From: Aggregatilineales bacterium
GTDB lineage: Bacteria > Chloroflexota > Anaerolineae > Aggregatilineales > Ch27
Assembly: GCA_029976005.1 (NCBI GenBank)
Contig: JARKOQ010000268.1
Coordinates: 1-34,684 of the forward strand
DNA: 34,684 bases
Direction of reading: 5' to 3'
In this document: in pieces, positions 8,348-18,184 of the stretch
How the letters are laid out: every line of letters starts with the position of its first letter
Position numbering within the stretch: position 1 is the stretch's first letter
Program-made: the position numbers and the translations under genes
Notes under the pieces: model-generated
Databases searched by the model: none
What the model was told of the DNA's origin: nothing
What the model saw: the letters and a program-made list of their open reading frames with translations, nothing else

Positions 8348-8376
8348 ACTGTAGTGCGCTTCGTCCAGTTTGTCAA
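8348..8376 (-). promoter_or_regulatory. Sigma-70 type promoter of the cold-shock gene
   Basis: On the minus strand TTGACA (8371-8376) and TACAGT (8348-8353) are separated by exactly 17 bases. This is a near-consensus housekeeping promoter, with transcription expected to begin near 8341. Confidence 0.8.
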
Positions 8377-8407
8377 CGAATTGCCCGCCCTGGAGCAGCA
8401 ACATCAA

Positions 8408-8510
8408 AAAGCAAATCGAACCGCCAAAACGCCAGGAACGCCAGGGAAAAACGCGGAGAAAAGCATCATGGGTGAAGATCCGTGCCCCATCCGCTTTATC
8501 CGTGTCCAAA
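8408..8510. repeat. CGCCA array followed by CACGGAT-type repeat
   Basis: 8408-8463 is a direct copy of the CGCCA array (ACCGCCAAAACGCCAGGAAC, ending in AAAAACGCGGAGAAAAG), and 8477-8510 is an inverted CACGGAT-type copy (ATCCGTGCCCCATCCG). Both families recur elsewhere in the window and only outside genes. They fill the spacer between the divergent csp and rsgA promoters. Confidence 0.7.
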
Positions 8511-8556
8511 GTCTTTTGATTGCCCCCAATCTGAAATACACCGCCCGATCCCGATC

Positions 8557-8585
8557 TTGACGCGGCGGCCCCACCGGTATATACT
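8557..8585 (+). promoter_or_regulatory. Sigma-70 type promoter of the rsgA leader
   Basis: TTGACG (8557-8562) and TATACT (8580-8585) are spaced by 17 bases. Transcription is expected near 8592, about 255 bases before rsgA, leaving a long leader or a separate small RNA. Confidence 0.75.
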
Positions 8586-8617
8586 GCCCCCATCAAAGTC
8601 AGAGCAAAGAAGGTTGG

Positions 8618-8647
8618 ATGTTAGGCAGAGTGGTTGTGCTCAATTGA
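8618..8647 (+). CDS. Possible leader peptide MLGRVVVLN
   Basis: A nine-codon frame, ATG at 8618 to TGA at 8645-8647, preceded by AGAAGG at 8608-8613 (spacing four bases, a bit short). It encodes MLGRVVVLN, starts about 26 bases after the inferred transcription start and lies within the first hairpin of the rsgA leader. Position, ribosome binding site and the following hairpins ending in a terminator fit a translated attenuator peptide. Its short length means a chance frame cannot be excluded. Confidence 0.35.
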   Translation: MLGRVVVLN

Positions 8648-8789
8648 GAATCTGCATGAGTGCGCCTGGTCGGTGAACTAATCGCGGCCACGGGTGCTCA
8701 TGCCCCGTGGCTTTTGATTCGCCGCGCGTCTTCTCATTGAAGCACTTCATCCGCGATCGCGGATGACGAGCGACCAGAAACGCCTTTTT

Positions 8790-8825
8790 AGCCAGTCACG
8801 GGATGATCCTGTGGCTGGCTTTTTT
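8790..8825 (+). terminator. Intrinsic terminator just before rsgA
   Basis: Arms AGCCAGTCACGGG and CCTGTGGCTGGCT pair over about 12 positions with two G-T wobbles, and TTTTTT follows (8820-8825). It sits only 22 bases before the rsgA start codon, so rsgA can be transcribed from the upstream promoter only if this terminator is passed. Confidence 0.8.
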
Positions 8826-8847
8826 GTTTCCAACAGGAACTCCAACC

Positions 8848-9777
8848 ATGCACGCTCTGAATATGCCCACGACCAACCAGGGCATCGTTGTAAGAAAAAC
8901 ACTGAACAGCTACCTCATCGGGTTTGGAGAAGCCCACGTCGAATGCACGCTCTCCACCCGGTTGAAGAAAGACCCGAACGCCGACCCCGTCGTCGTCGGG
9001 GACGTGGTCGTCTGGAACGAGGCCGCCCAGATCACCGGGGTGCTGCCGCGCCGCAACCGGCTCTCACGCCGGGGGGCCGTGCCGACGCCGGGGGCCTATG
9101 CCCGCGAGCAGGTGATCGCCGCCAACGTTGACCAGGTCGTCCCGGTTTTTGCCGCCGCCAATCCGCGCCCGGCCTGGACTCTGCTGGATCGCACCCTGGT
9201 CTCGGCCGAGTCGGCCGACATCCCGGCCCTGGTCATCCTGACCAAGCTGGACCTGGTCGAAGGCCGCCCGGAAGCCGAGGAGATCGAGGCGGTGGCGGCG
9301 GAGTACCGCGCCATCGGGTACGCGGTCGTCCTGACCAGCACCGTCACCGGGCGCGGCCTGGACGAGCTGAACGCCCGGCTGGCGGGGCGGCTGTCCGCCC
9401 TGGTCGGCAAGTCCGGGACGGGCAAGACCTCGCTGCTCAACGCGCTCGACCCCGGCCTGGGGGCGCGCGTCCAGGCCCTCAGCAAGGCCACGGGCAAGGG
9501 CCGCCATACCACCACAACTTCGGAAATCTTCGCCCTGCCCTCCGGCGGCAGTCTCGTCGATACCCCCGGCATCCGGGAATTCGGGCTGTGGGACGTGGAC
9601 GAGGACGACCTGGCCTGGTTCTTCCCGGAGATGCGCCCCTACCTGGGCCGCTGCCGGTTTGGACTGGACTGCCGCCACGACGAGGAACCGGGCTGCGCCA
9701 TCCGCAAGGCCGTCATGGACGGCCGGATCAGCCCCTACCGCTACCAGAGTTATCTCAAGATGAGGGTCGAACCATGA
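8848..9777 (+). CDS. rsgA: Ribosome small subunit-dependent GTPase A
   Basis: A 309-residue circularly permuted GTPase that acts on the 30S subunit late in assembly. The motif order is that of RsgA: an N-terminal OB-fold part (about 1-85), G4 as TKLD (132-135), G5-like TSTVTGRGL, then G1 as GKSGTGKT (187-194), a G2 region with KGRHTTTTSE, and G3 as DTPG (238-241). The C-terminal zinc site is Cys269-x5-Cys275-x-His277-x5-Cys283. The ATG at 8848 follows AGGA at 8835-8838; a second possible ATG is at 8863. The stop overlaps the RNHCP gene by four bases. A strong terminator stands directly upstream, so expression is probably attenuated. Confidence 0.96.
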   Translation: MHALNMPTTNQGIVVRKTLNSYLIGFGEAHVECTLSTRLKKDPNADPVVVGDVVVWNEAAQITGVLPRRNRLSRRGAVPTPGAYAREQVIAANVDQVVPVFAAANPRPAWTLLDRTLVSAESADIPALVILTKLDLVEGRPEAEEIEAVAAEYRAIGYAVVLTSTVTGRGLDELNARLAGRLSALVGKSGTGKTSLLNALDPGLGARVQALSKATGKGRHTTTTSEIFALPSGGSLVDTPGIREFGLWDVDEDDLAWFFPEMRPYLGRCRFGLDCRHDEEPGCAIRKAVMDGRISPYRYQSYLKMRVEP

Positions 9778-10286
9778 CTGTCACCTTTGCATCCCCACGC
9801 TTCTACACCCGTCCGGGCAAGATCAAGGAATCCCCTGGCGATTTCATCTGCCTGCACTGCGGCGCGCTGGTCTGCGCGGAGGCGGCGCTCTCCGGCGTGC
9901 GCAACCGCAACCATTGCCCGTACTGCCTGTCATCGCGCCACCTCGACCAGTTCGAGGCGGGCGACCGGCTCTCGGCCTGCAAGGCGCGCATGCGCCCGGT
10001 CGGGCTGACGCTCAAGCGGATCGGCAAGAAGTACACCGGGCACGCCCAGGGCGAGCTGATGCTCGTCCACCGGTGCGAGGACTGCGGCAAGCTTTCGATC
10101 AACCGCATCGCGGCCGACGACGTGGCCGAGGCCATCCTGGCCCTGCTGGAGCCGTCCGCCGGGCTGGACGCGGACACACGCGCGCGGCTCGTCCAGGCGG
10201 GCGTGACGCCCCTGGACACGGCCCAGATCGGCCTGGTGCGCACGTGCCTGTTCGGGATCGGCTCCGCCGCGCTTCAGGAGGGGTGA
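9774..10286 (+). CDS. RNHCP domain protein
   Basis: A 170-residue zinc-ribbon-like protein of the RNHCP family, named after its motif, seen here as RNRNHCPYC (43-51). Cys26/Cys29 (CLHC) and Cys48/Cys51 form one likely metal site; Cys101/Cys104 (HRCEDCGKLSINRIAADD) is a further pair. The function of the family is unknown. The start is clear: its ATG (9774) overlaps the rsgA stop codon, which points to coupled translation and a link to ribosome assembly or to the RsgA-bound 30S particle; this link is inference. The last 40 residues are predicted helical and carry no motif. Confidence 0.92.
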   Translation: MTVTFASPRFYTRPGKIKESPGDFICLHCGALVCAEAALSGVRNRNHCPYCLSSRHLDQFEAGDRLSACKARMRPVGLTLKRIGKKYTGHAQGELMLVHRCEDCGKLSINRIAADDVAEAILALLEPSAGLDADTRARLVQAGVTPLDTAQIGLVRTCLFGIGSAALQEG

Positions 10287-10316
10287 CGGTTCCACCTGAC
10301 CGGCGGAGATCGAGAG

Positions 10317-10355
10317 ACAAGGACGACTTGCACCTTGAGGGCAGGTCGTCCTTGT
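10317..10355. terminator. Long hairpin after the rsgA operon, without T-tract
   Basis: Arms ACAAGGACGACTTGC and GCAGGTCGTCCTTGT pair over 15 positions (one T-G wobble) around a nine-base loop. It lies 30 bases after the RNHCP stop. No run of T follows on either strand, so it may protect the mRNA 3' end or help a factor-dependent stop rather than act as an intrinsic terminator. Confidence 0.6.
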
Positions 10356-10517
10356 GTGGTTCGAGGGAGGTTCGCGGCGGGGAACTGGCAGCGATCGGCC
10401 TGGAGTCTCTCCTGGCGAAGTTGTGCGATTGACACGCGGCGGACGGGGCAGTGCCCAACCGGTGTTTGCTCTGGCCTCGTTTTTCTTGCCTTTTGCCTCG
10501 GCGCAGCCTGATCTGTG

Positions 10518-14077
<3,560 letters not shown>

Positions 14078-14106
14078 TGGACGCCCGCGAACCGGTCGCT
14101 TATAAT
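14078..14106 (+). promoter_or_regulatory. Sigma-70 type promoter for def
   Basis: TGGACG (14078-14083) and TATAAT (14101-14106) are spaced by 17 bases. Transcription should start near 14113, giving an untranslated leader of about 95 bases before def. Confidence 0.7.
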
Positions 14107-14207
14107 AGATAAAATTGGCCGTAGTCAAAGGGAGCGCCGGATGTGGCCGGGAGGGCCTGGCCCGCATCTAAGGATGGTGAGTGGCGTTCGGGTTGAGGAG
14201 TAAAACG

Positions 14208-14783
14208 ATGGCTTTACTTGATATTGTGTTGCTGGGCAGCGAGCAGGCGGGGGTCCTCCGCAAGCGCGCCTACAAGGTCGAGGACTTCGACAAGAAGCTG
14301 CATGCCCTGCTGGACAGCATGGTTGAGACGCTGCTCGACGCGCCGGGCGTGGGCCTGGCCGCCCCGCAGGTGGATTCCACCAAACGCGTGATTGTTGTCC
14401 GCCTGCCGGATGACGAGGAAAGCCGCAAGGAATACGGCGATCAGGCCGGGGTGCTGTACGAAGTCGTGAACCCGGAGATCGTGCGCGCCTCCCGCGAGAT
14501 GGTCGACGGCGTCGAAGCCTGCCTGTCGATCCCCGGCTACTTCGGGGAAGTATCCCGCCACGAGTCGATCCTGGTCAAGGGCCAGGACCGCCACGGGCGC
14601 AAAATCCGGATCAAGGCCGAGGGCTGGCTGGCGCGCGTTTTCCAGCACGAGATCGACCACCTGGACGGCGTGCTGTTCATCGACCGGGCGACCGAGCTTT
14701 GGCGCGATGCGCCCGACGAGGACGAGTCCACCCCCGCCGAGCCGGAGGCGACCGACCGTGCCGAGCCTGCGCCCGGCGTTTAG
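14208..14783 (+). CDS. def: Peptide deformylase
   Basis: A 191-residue metal enzyme that removes the formyl group from new proteins at the ribosome. The three family motifs are present: motif 1 GVGLAAPQ (47-54), motif 2 EACLS (103-107, metal ligand Cys105) and motif 3 QHEIDH (146-151, ligands His147 and His151, catalytic Glu148). Motif 2 is usually EGCLS; the Ala at the second position is unusual. The C-terminal tail after residue 168 is acidic and Pro/Glu-rich and probably disordered. The ATG at 14208 follows GAGGAG at 14195-14200; a GTG at 14181 is less likely. The UPF0173 gene follows after 121 bases, with a GCCGGG/CCCGGC hairpin between them. Confidence 0.95.
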   Translation: MALLDIVLLGSEQAGVLRKRAYKVEDFDKKLHALLDSMVETLLDAPGVGLAAPQVDSTKRVIVVRLPDDEESRKEYGDQAGVLYEVVNPEIVRASREMVDGVEACLSIPGYFGEVSRHESILVKGQDRHGRKIRIKAEGWLARVFQHEIDHLDGVLFIDRATELWRDAPDEDESTPAEPEATDRAEPAPGV

Positions 14784-14904
14784 CGACTGTCGGTTGGGCC
14801 GGGATAAGCCCGGCTCGACTTGTCTATTTGCCAGAAAACAGTTATGAATCAATCCATTGAGGGTTGAAGGCAGAAGTCACCCATCTGAAAACGAGGAGGT
14901 ACCC

Positions 14905-15591
14905 ATGGCGATCAAAGTCACGTGGTTGGGCCATGCCGCCCTGGCCCTGGATGTGAATGGGACGCCGGTCCTTGTGGACCCCTTTCTGAGCAACAATCCC
15001 CTGGCGGCCGCCCGCCCGTCGGATGTCCAGGCGCGCGCCATCCTGCTGACGCACGGGCACGGCGACCACGTGGGGGATACGATCGCCATCGCCAAGCGCA
15101 CCGGGGCGCTGGTGATCGCCAACAACGAGATCGCCAACTGGGTGGCCCGCCAGGGTGTCCAGACGATCCACGGCATGAACCCGGACGCCTACTACGATTT
15201 TGGCTTCGCCAGGGTGGCCCTGACCATCGCCTTCCACAGCTCCAGCCTGCCCGATGGCGCCTACGGCGGCCAGCCGAACGGCATCCTGCTGCACGCCCCC
15301 GGCGGCGAAAAAATCTACATCGCGGGGGATACCGGCCTGTTCTCGGACATGAAGCTGATCGGCGAGCAGGGGATCGACCTGGCCGTGCTGCCCATCGGCG
15401 GCAACTATACAATGGGGCCGGACGAGGCCCTGCGCGCCGTGCAGTTCATCCAGCCGACAGCCGTCCTGCCGGTCCACTACAACACCTTCCCGGTCATCCA
15501 GGTGGACGTGGCGGGCTGGGCGCGGCGCGTCCACACCGAAACCACCAGCAAGGTCATCATCCTCGATCCGGGCGGCAGCCACACCCTCTAG
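14905..15591 (+). CDS. UPF0173 metal-dependent hydrolase
   Basis: A 228-residue metallo-beta-lactamase-fold protein of the UPF0173 type. It begins with the characteristic KVTWLGHAAL (His10), continues with DPFLSNNP (25-32), metal site THGHGDHVGD (His50, His52, Asp54, His55), IAGDTGLFSDM (later metal ligand Asp) and VLPVHYNTFP near the end. The true substrate of this family is not known. The ATG at 14905 has an excellent ribosome binding site, GAGGAGGT at 14893-14900. A strong hairpin at 15613-15641 probably ends the def-UPF0173 transcript. Confidence 0.94.
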   Translation: MAIKVTWLGHAALALDVNGTPVLVDPFLSNNPLAAARPSDVQARAILLTHGHGDHVGDTIAIAKRTGALVIANNEIANWVARQGVQTIHGMNPDAYYDFGFARVALTIAFHSSSLPDGAYGGQPNGILLHAPGGEKIYIAGDTGLFSDMKLIGEQGIDLAVLPIGGNYTMGPDEALRAVQFIQPTAVLPVHYNTFPVIQVDVAGWARRVHTETTSKVIILDPGGSHTL

Positions 15592-15612
15592 CCCGGCCAG
15601 CGCGCGATCTCC

Positions 15613-15645
15613 GGCGGGGGCGAGTCCGGCTCGCTCCCGCCGTTT
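15613..15645 (+). terminator. Hairpin terminator after the UPF0173 gene
   Basis: Arms GGCGGGGGCGAG and CTCGCTCCCGCC pair over 12 positions (one G-T wobble) with a five-base loop and are followed by GTTTGATT. The T-tract is short, so termination may be partial. Confidence 0.6.
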
Positions 15646-15689
15646 GATTCCTGGGGGCAGATCGACTGGCTGGCCGGGGAAAAGCGGAT

Positions 15690-15955
15690 TGAAACGCCAA
15701 AGCGCCAAGTACGCCAAGGAAAAACGCGGAGAAAAGCGAAAACGAAAAAACCTCCTCGGAAAAGCGATCAGCTATCAGTAGTCAGCGAAAGCAAGACGAG
15801 CCACGTGCGTCGTCAACTGGCCTGGTTTTCATCCCTTGTGTGTCGCCGCGATTTGGTCCGGCAGCCCGATCCGCGCTTGGTTTGCGCTTTTCGCCTAGAC
15901 GCTTGCCGCTTCGACGCTGCTGGCGTCCTTGGCGTCTTGGCGGTTCAGACTGTTT
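15690..15955. repeat. Facing copies of the CGCCA array
   Basis: A direct copy at 15690-15744 (AACGCCAAAGCGCCAAGTAC) and an inverted copy at about 15918-15955 (TGGCGTCCTTGGCGTCTTGG) flank about 170 bases that contain AGCTATCAGTAGTCAGC (15771-15787, another repeat type) and no gene. The pair could fold back into a long imperfect hairpin. It precedes the promoter of the cytochrome gene. Confidence 0.6.
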
Positions 15956-15990
15956 TTCGAGGCAATGGCCCTGTCTAACTGACAAGAATT

Positions 15991-16020
15991 TTCACTTTTT
16001 AGCGAAGTGTGTTATACAAT
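15991..16020 (+). promoter_or_regulatory. Probable promoter of the cytochrome genes
   Basis: TTCACT (15991-15996) and TACAAT (16015-16020), spaced by 18 bases, within a clearly AT-rich stretch that differs from its surroundings. Transcription near 16027 would leave a leader of about 145 bases. AGGAGGTG at 16062-16069 within this leader resembles a ribosome binding site but no gene follows it directly. Confidence 0.55.
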
Positions 16021-16171
16021 ATGAGTGTTAGATTAAAAATGTCCGGAAGGGCTACTTTATTCAGGAGGTGAATCCCAGGAAAGTAATCGACAATCTCCAA
16101 GAAACGCCACTGTCGCATCGTCGTTTCATTCCTGTTCTGCAAGTGCACATAGATCAAGGGGGGACCTTTCT

Positions 16172-18037
16172 ATGGCATCACGCAAAATCCTGCTGGCGGT
16201 CGGCACCGGCCTCCTGCTGCTGGTCACCGGCGTCGTCGTCGCCGTAGGCCAGGGCGGCCAGGAATTCGAGCCGCGCCCGATCGTCACCACGGCCAGCCAG
16301 GCCGTGGGCGTGGGCACCTACGTCGCGGCCGAAGCGTACGGCATCCCGGCCGGGGAAGACCCGGCGGAACAACCGGCGCAGGCCATCATCCTGCCCTACG
16401 GCATCTACCCCGACATGGGCCTGCAAGACATCGCGGACTTCGTCCAGCCCGAATCGGCGGCCGAGGGCTTCACCTTCGAGTGGAGCCTGGTGCCTCCGGA
16501 AGATTCGGCGACGGAGTTGATCTCCGGAAACGTGGCGATCTTCATGGCGGACGTGGTTGGCATCTACGAGCTGACCCTGACCGCCACCGACGCGAATGGC
16601 AACACCAGTGAAGTCACCTGGCCCGTTTACGCCACCACGTATATCGGCAACGGCTACTGGGACGGCGAGAACAACGAGGATCAGTGCACCGACTGCCACG
16701 ACGAGATCGCCCCGGCCTGGGCTCAGACCGGACACGCGGCCGCGCTGAGCCAGGGTCTTGACGGCCAGTATGGCGATCACTTCGGCCCGAATTGTCTGGC
16801 CTGCCACACCACCGGCTTCAACAACAGCGAGACGGCGGTCAACGGCGGGTTCGACGACATGGTGGCCGAAAGCGGCTGGACCTTCCCGGAGACGCTGCAA
16901 CCCGGCAACTGGGAGGCGATGCTCGCGGAGTTCCCCCAGGTGGCCGGACTGGGCAACGTCCAGTGCGAAGCCTGCCATGGGCCGGGCTACCATCACGTCT
17001 TTGAGAGCAGCCGCCGCGAATCGATGATCTCGCGCGGCCTCGAATACGGCGTGTGCGCCCAGTGCCACGCGGAAGAGCCGTACAACATCATTCCGCAGCA
17101 GTGGGAAAACAGCGCCCATGCCATCAAGAACGCCCGCGCTTTCACCTATCCCATCGGTGAAGAAGAAGCGGCCTGCGTCCGCTGCCACAGCGGCGCGGGC
17201 TACATCGATTTCGTCAATGGGGTGGATGTGGAAGACACGCGGGTCAACTATCAGGTGATCACCTGCGCGGTCTGCCACGACCCGCACGACGTGGCGGATA
17301 ATCCCAACCAGCTCCGCGTCTTCGACACGGTCACGCTGCCCAACGGCATGGAAGTCTCCGATGCCGGCCCGGCCGCGACCTGCATGATGTGCCACAACGC
17401 GCGCGTCGATGCCGTGGCGTCGGTCGAAGGCCCGGCCACAGGGGGCCGCTTCAGCACCCCGCACTACTCCACCGCGGCCGAGCTGATGAACGCCACCGGC
17501 GGTTACACCTGGGGCGAAACCCTGCCGACCAGCACTCACGGCCGCGCGATCGAGGACGCCTGCATCGGCTGCCACATGAGCGCGACCCCCGGCCTGGACG
17601 AGAGCGGCGAGCCGCTGCCCGGCCACAATGAGATGGGTGGACACACCTTCTCGATGGTGGGCGCGGATGGCGCCGAAAACGTGGCCGTCTGCCAGCAGTG
17701 CCACGACGCCGCGACGAGCTTCGAGTTCGAGGCCCGCCGTGACTACGACGGCGACGGCGCGATCGAGACCAATCAGGCCGAGGTCGAAGGGCTGCTGGCG
17801 GTCCTCCAGGGCGCGCTGGAAGCCAATGGGGTGGGCGTGCTTAACTACTATCCCTACTTCGAGATTCCCGAGGGCGCGAGCACCGATCTGTACGGCGCGG
17901 TGTATAACTTCAAGTTCTCGCGCGCTGGCGCAGCCGCCGTCCACAACCTGCGCTACACCGTCAGCCTGCTCCAGCTCAGCTACGAGAAGCTGATGGGCGA
18001 GCCGGTGCCCGGCGCGACGATCTTGCCGCCCAAATAG
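16172..18037 (+). CDS. Secreted nine-haem c-type cytochrome
   Basis: A 621-residue exported multihaem cytochrome. A signal sequence or membrane anchor lies at about residues 5-26. Residues about 75-155 look like a PKD/immunoglobulin-like beta domain (FEWSLVPPEDSATELISG to GIYELTLTATDANGNTS). Then come nine CxxCH haem sites, at Cys172, 208, 265, 295, 335, 365, 404, 464 and 507; GHNEMGGHTFSM (about 491-502) resembles the distal-His segment of cytochrome c554-like families. The C-terminal 100 residues have no haem motif and are mostly helical. No catalytic signature identifies a substrate, so electron transfer or a multihaem oxidoreductase are both open. AAGGGGGG precedes the ATG. A NapC/NirT-type cytochrome gene follows, separated by a terminator. 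Confidence 0.9.
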   Translation: MASRKILLAVGTGLLLLVTGVVVAVGQGGQEFEPRPIVTTASQAVGVGTYVAAEAYGIPAGEDPAEQPAQAIILPYGIYPDMGLQDIADFVQPESAAEGFTFEWSLVPPEDSATELISGNVAIFMADVVGIYELTLTATDANGNTSEVTWPVYATTYIGNGYWDGENNEDQCTDCHDEIAPAWAQTGHAAALSQGLDGQYGDHFGPNCLACHTTGFNNSETAVNGGFDDMVAESGWTFPETLQPGNWEAMLAEFPQVAGLGNVQCEACHGPGYHHVFESSRRESMISRGLEYGVCAQCHAEEPYNIIPQQWENSAHAIKNARAFTYPIGEEEAACVRCHSGAGYIDFVNGVDVEDTRVNYQVITCAVCHDPHDVADNPNQLRVFDTVTLPNGMEVSDAGPAATCMMCHNARVDAVASVEGPATGGRFSTPHYSTAAELMNATGGYTWGETLPTSTHGRAIEDACIGCHMSATPGLDESGEPLPGHNEMGGHTFSMVGADGAENVAVCQQCHDAATSFEFEARRDYDGDGAIETNQAEVEGLLAVLQGALEANGVGVLNYYPYFEIPEGASTDLYGAVYNFKFSRAGAAAVHNLRYTVSLLQLSYEKLMGEPVPGATILPPK

Positions 18038-18086
18038 CAGTAGGGGCGTTCAACTGAACGCCTCGTCAGACCAGTAGACCTGGGGT

Positions 18087-18129
18087 TCACCCCCGCGCCC
18101 GATGGCGTGGGGGTGACTTTTCGCTTTTA
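18087..18129 (+). terminator. Strong intrinsic terminator between the two cytochrome genes
   Basis: Arms TCACCCCCGCGCC and GGCGTGGGGGTGA pair over 13 positions (one G-T wobble) with a CGAT loop, followed by CTTTTCGCTTTT. A smaller hairpin, GGCGTTC/GAACGCC, lies just upstream (about 18045-18062). No promoter is visible between this terminator and the next gene, so it may lower, rather than prevent, expression of the second cytochrome. Confidence 0.85.
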
Positions 18130-18184
18130 GCCGCCATCCTCTCACAACCCGTGATCTTCCCTCACCGGATTCCGAGGCGGTGCA

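Larger units (their letters stand above)
8592..8825 (+). ncRNA. Candidate structured leader RNA / attenuator upstream of rsgA
   Basis: From the inferred transcription start to a strong terminator there are about 234 bases with at least four possible hairpins: GCAGA/TCTGC (8625-8655, enclosing a small open frame), GCCACGGG/CCCGTGGC (8687-8711, followed by TTTTGATT), CATCCGC/GCGGATG (8748-8765), and the terminator (8790-8825). ATCGCGG at about 8681 can also pair with CCGCGAT at 8751, an alternative to the second and third hairpins. I recognise no known riboswitch consensus. It may be an attenuator for rsgA or an independent small RNA. Confidence 0.5.

Noticed and set aside
8195..8596. Upstream extension of the cold-shock protein by 134 codons
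   Set aside because: It would run through the promoter, the leader hairpins and a repeat; the 69-residue form is the full family length.
8592..8825. A known riboswitch, tmRNA, 6S RNA or SRP RNA
   Set aside because: None of the conserved cores that I can recall is present, and the 5' and 3' ends do not pair as 6S RNA requires; kept only as an unnamed candidate.
16062..16171. A small gene starting at GTG after AGGAGGTG before the nine-haem cytochrome
   Set aside because: The GTG is part of the binding-site-like sequence itself, and the frame gives no convincing protein before running into the cytochrome gene.
16178..17944. A 588-codon open frame on the minus strand opposite the nine-haem cytochrome
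   Set aside because: Antisense of a gene with nine CxxCH sites; His/Val/Arg-rich translation typical of a shadow frame.
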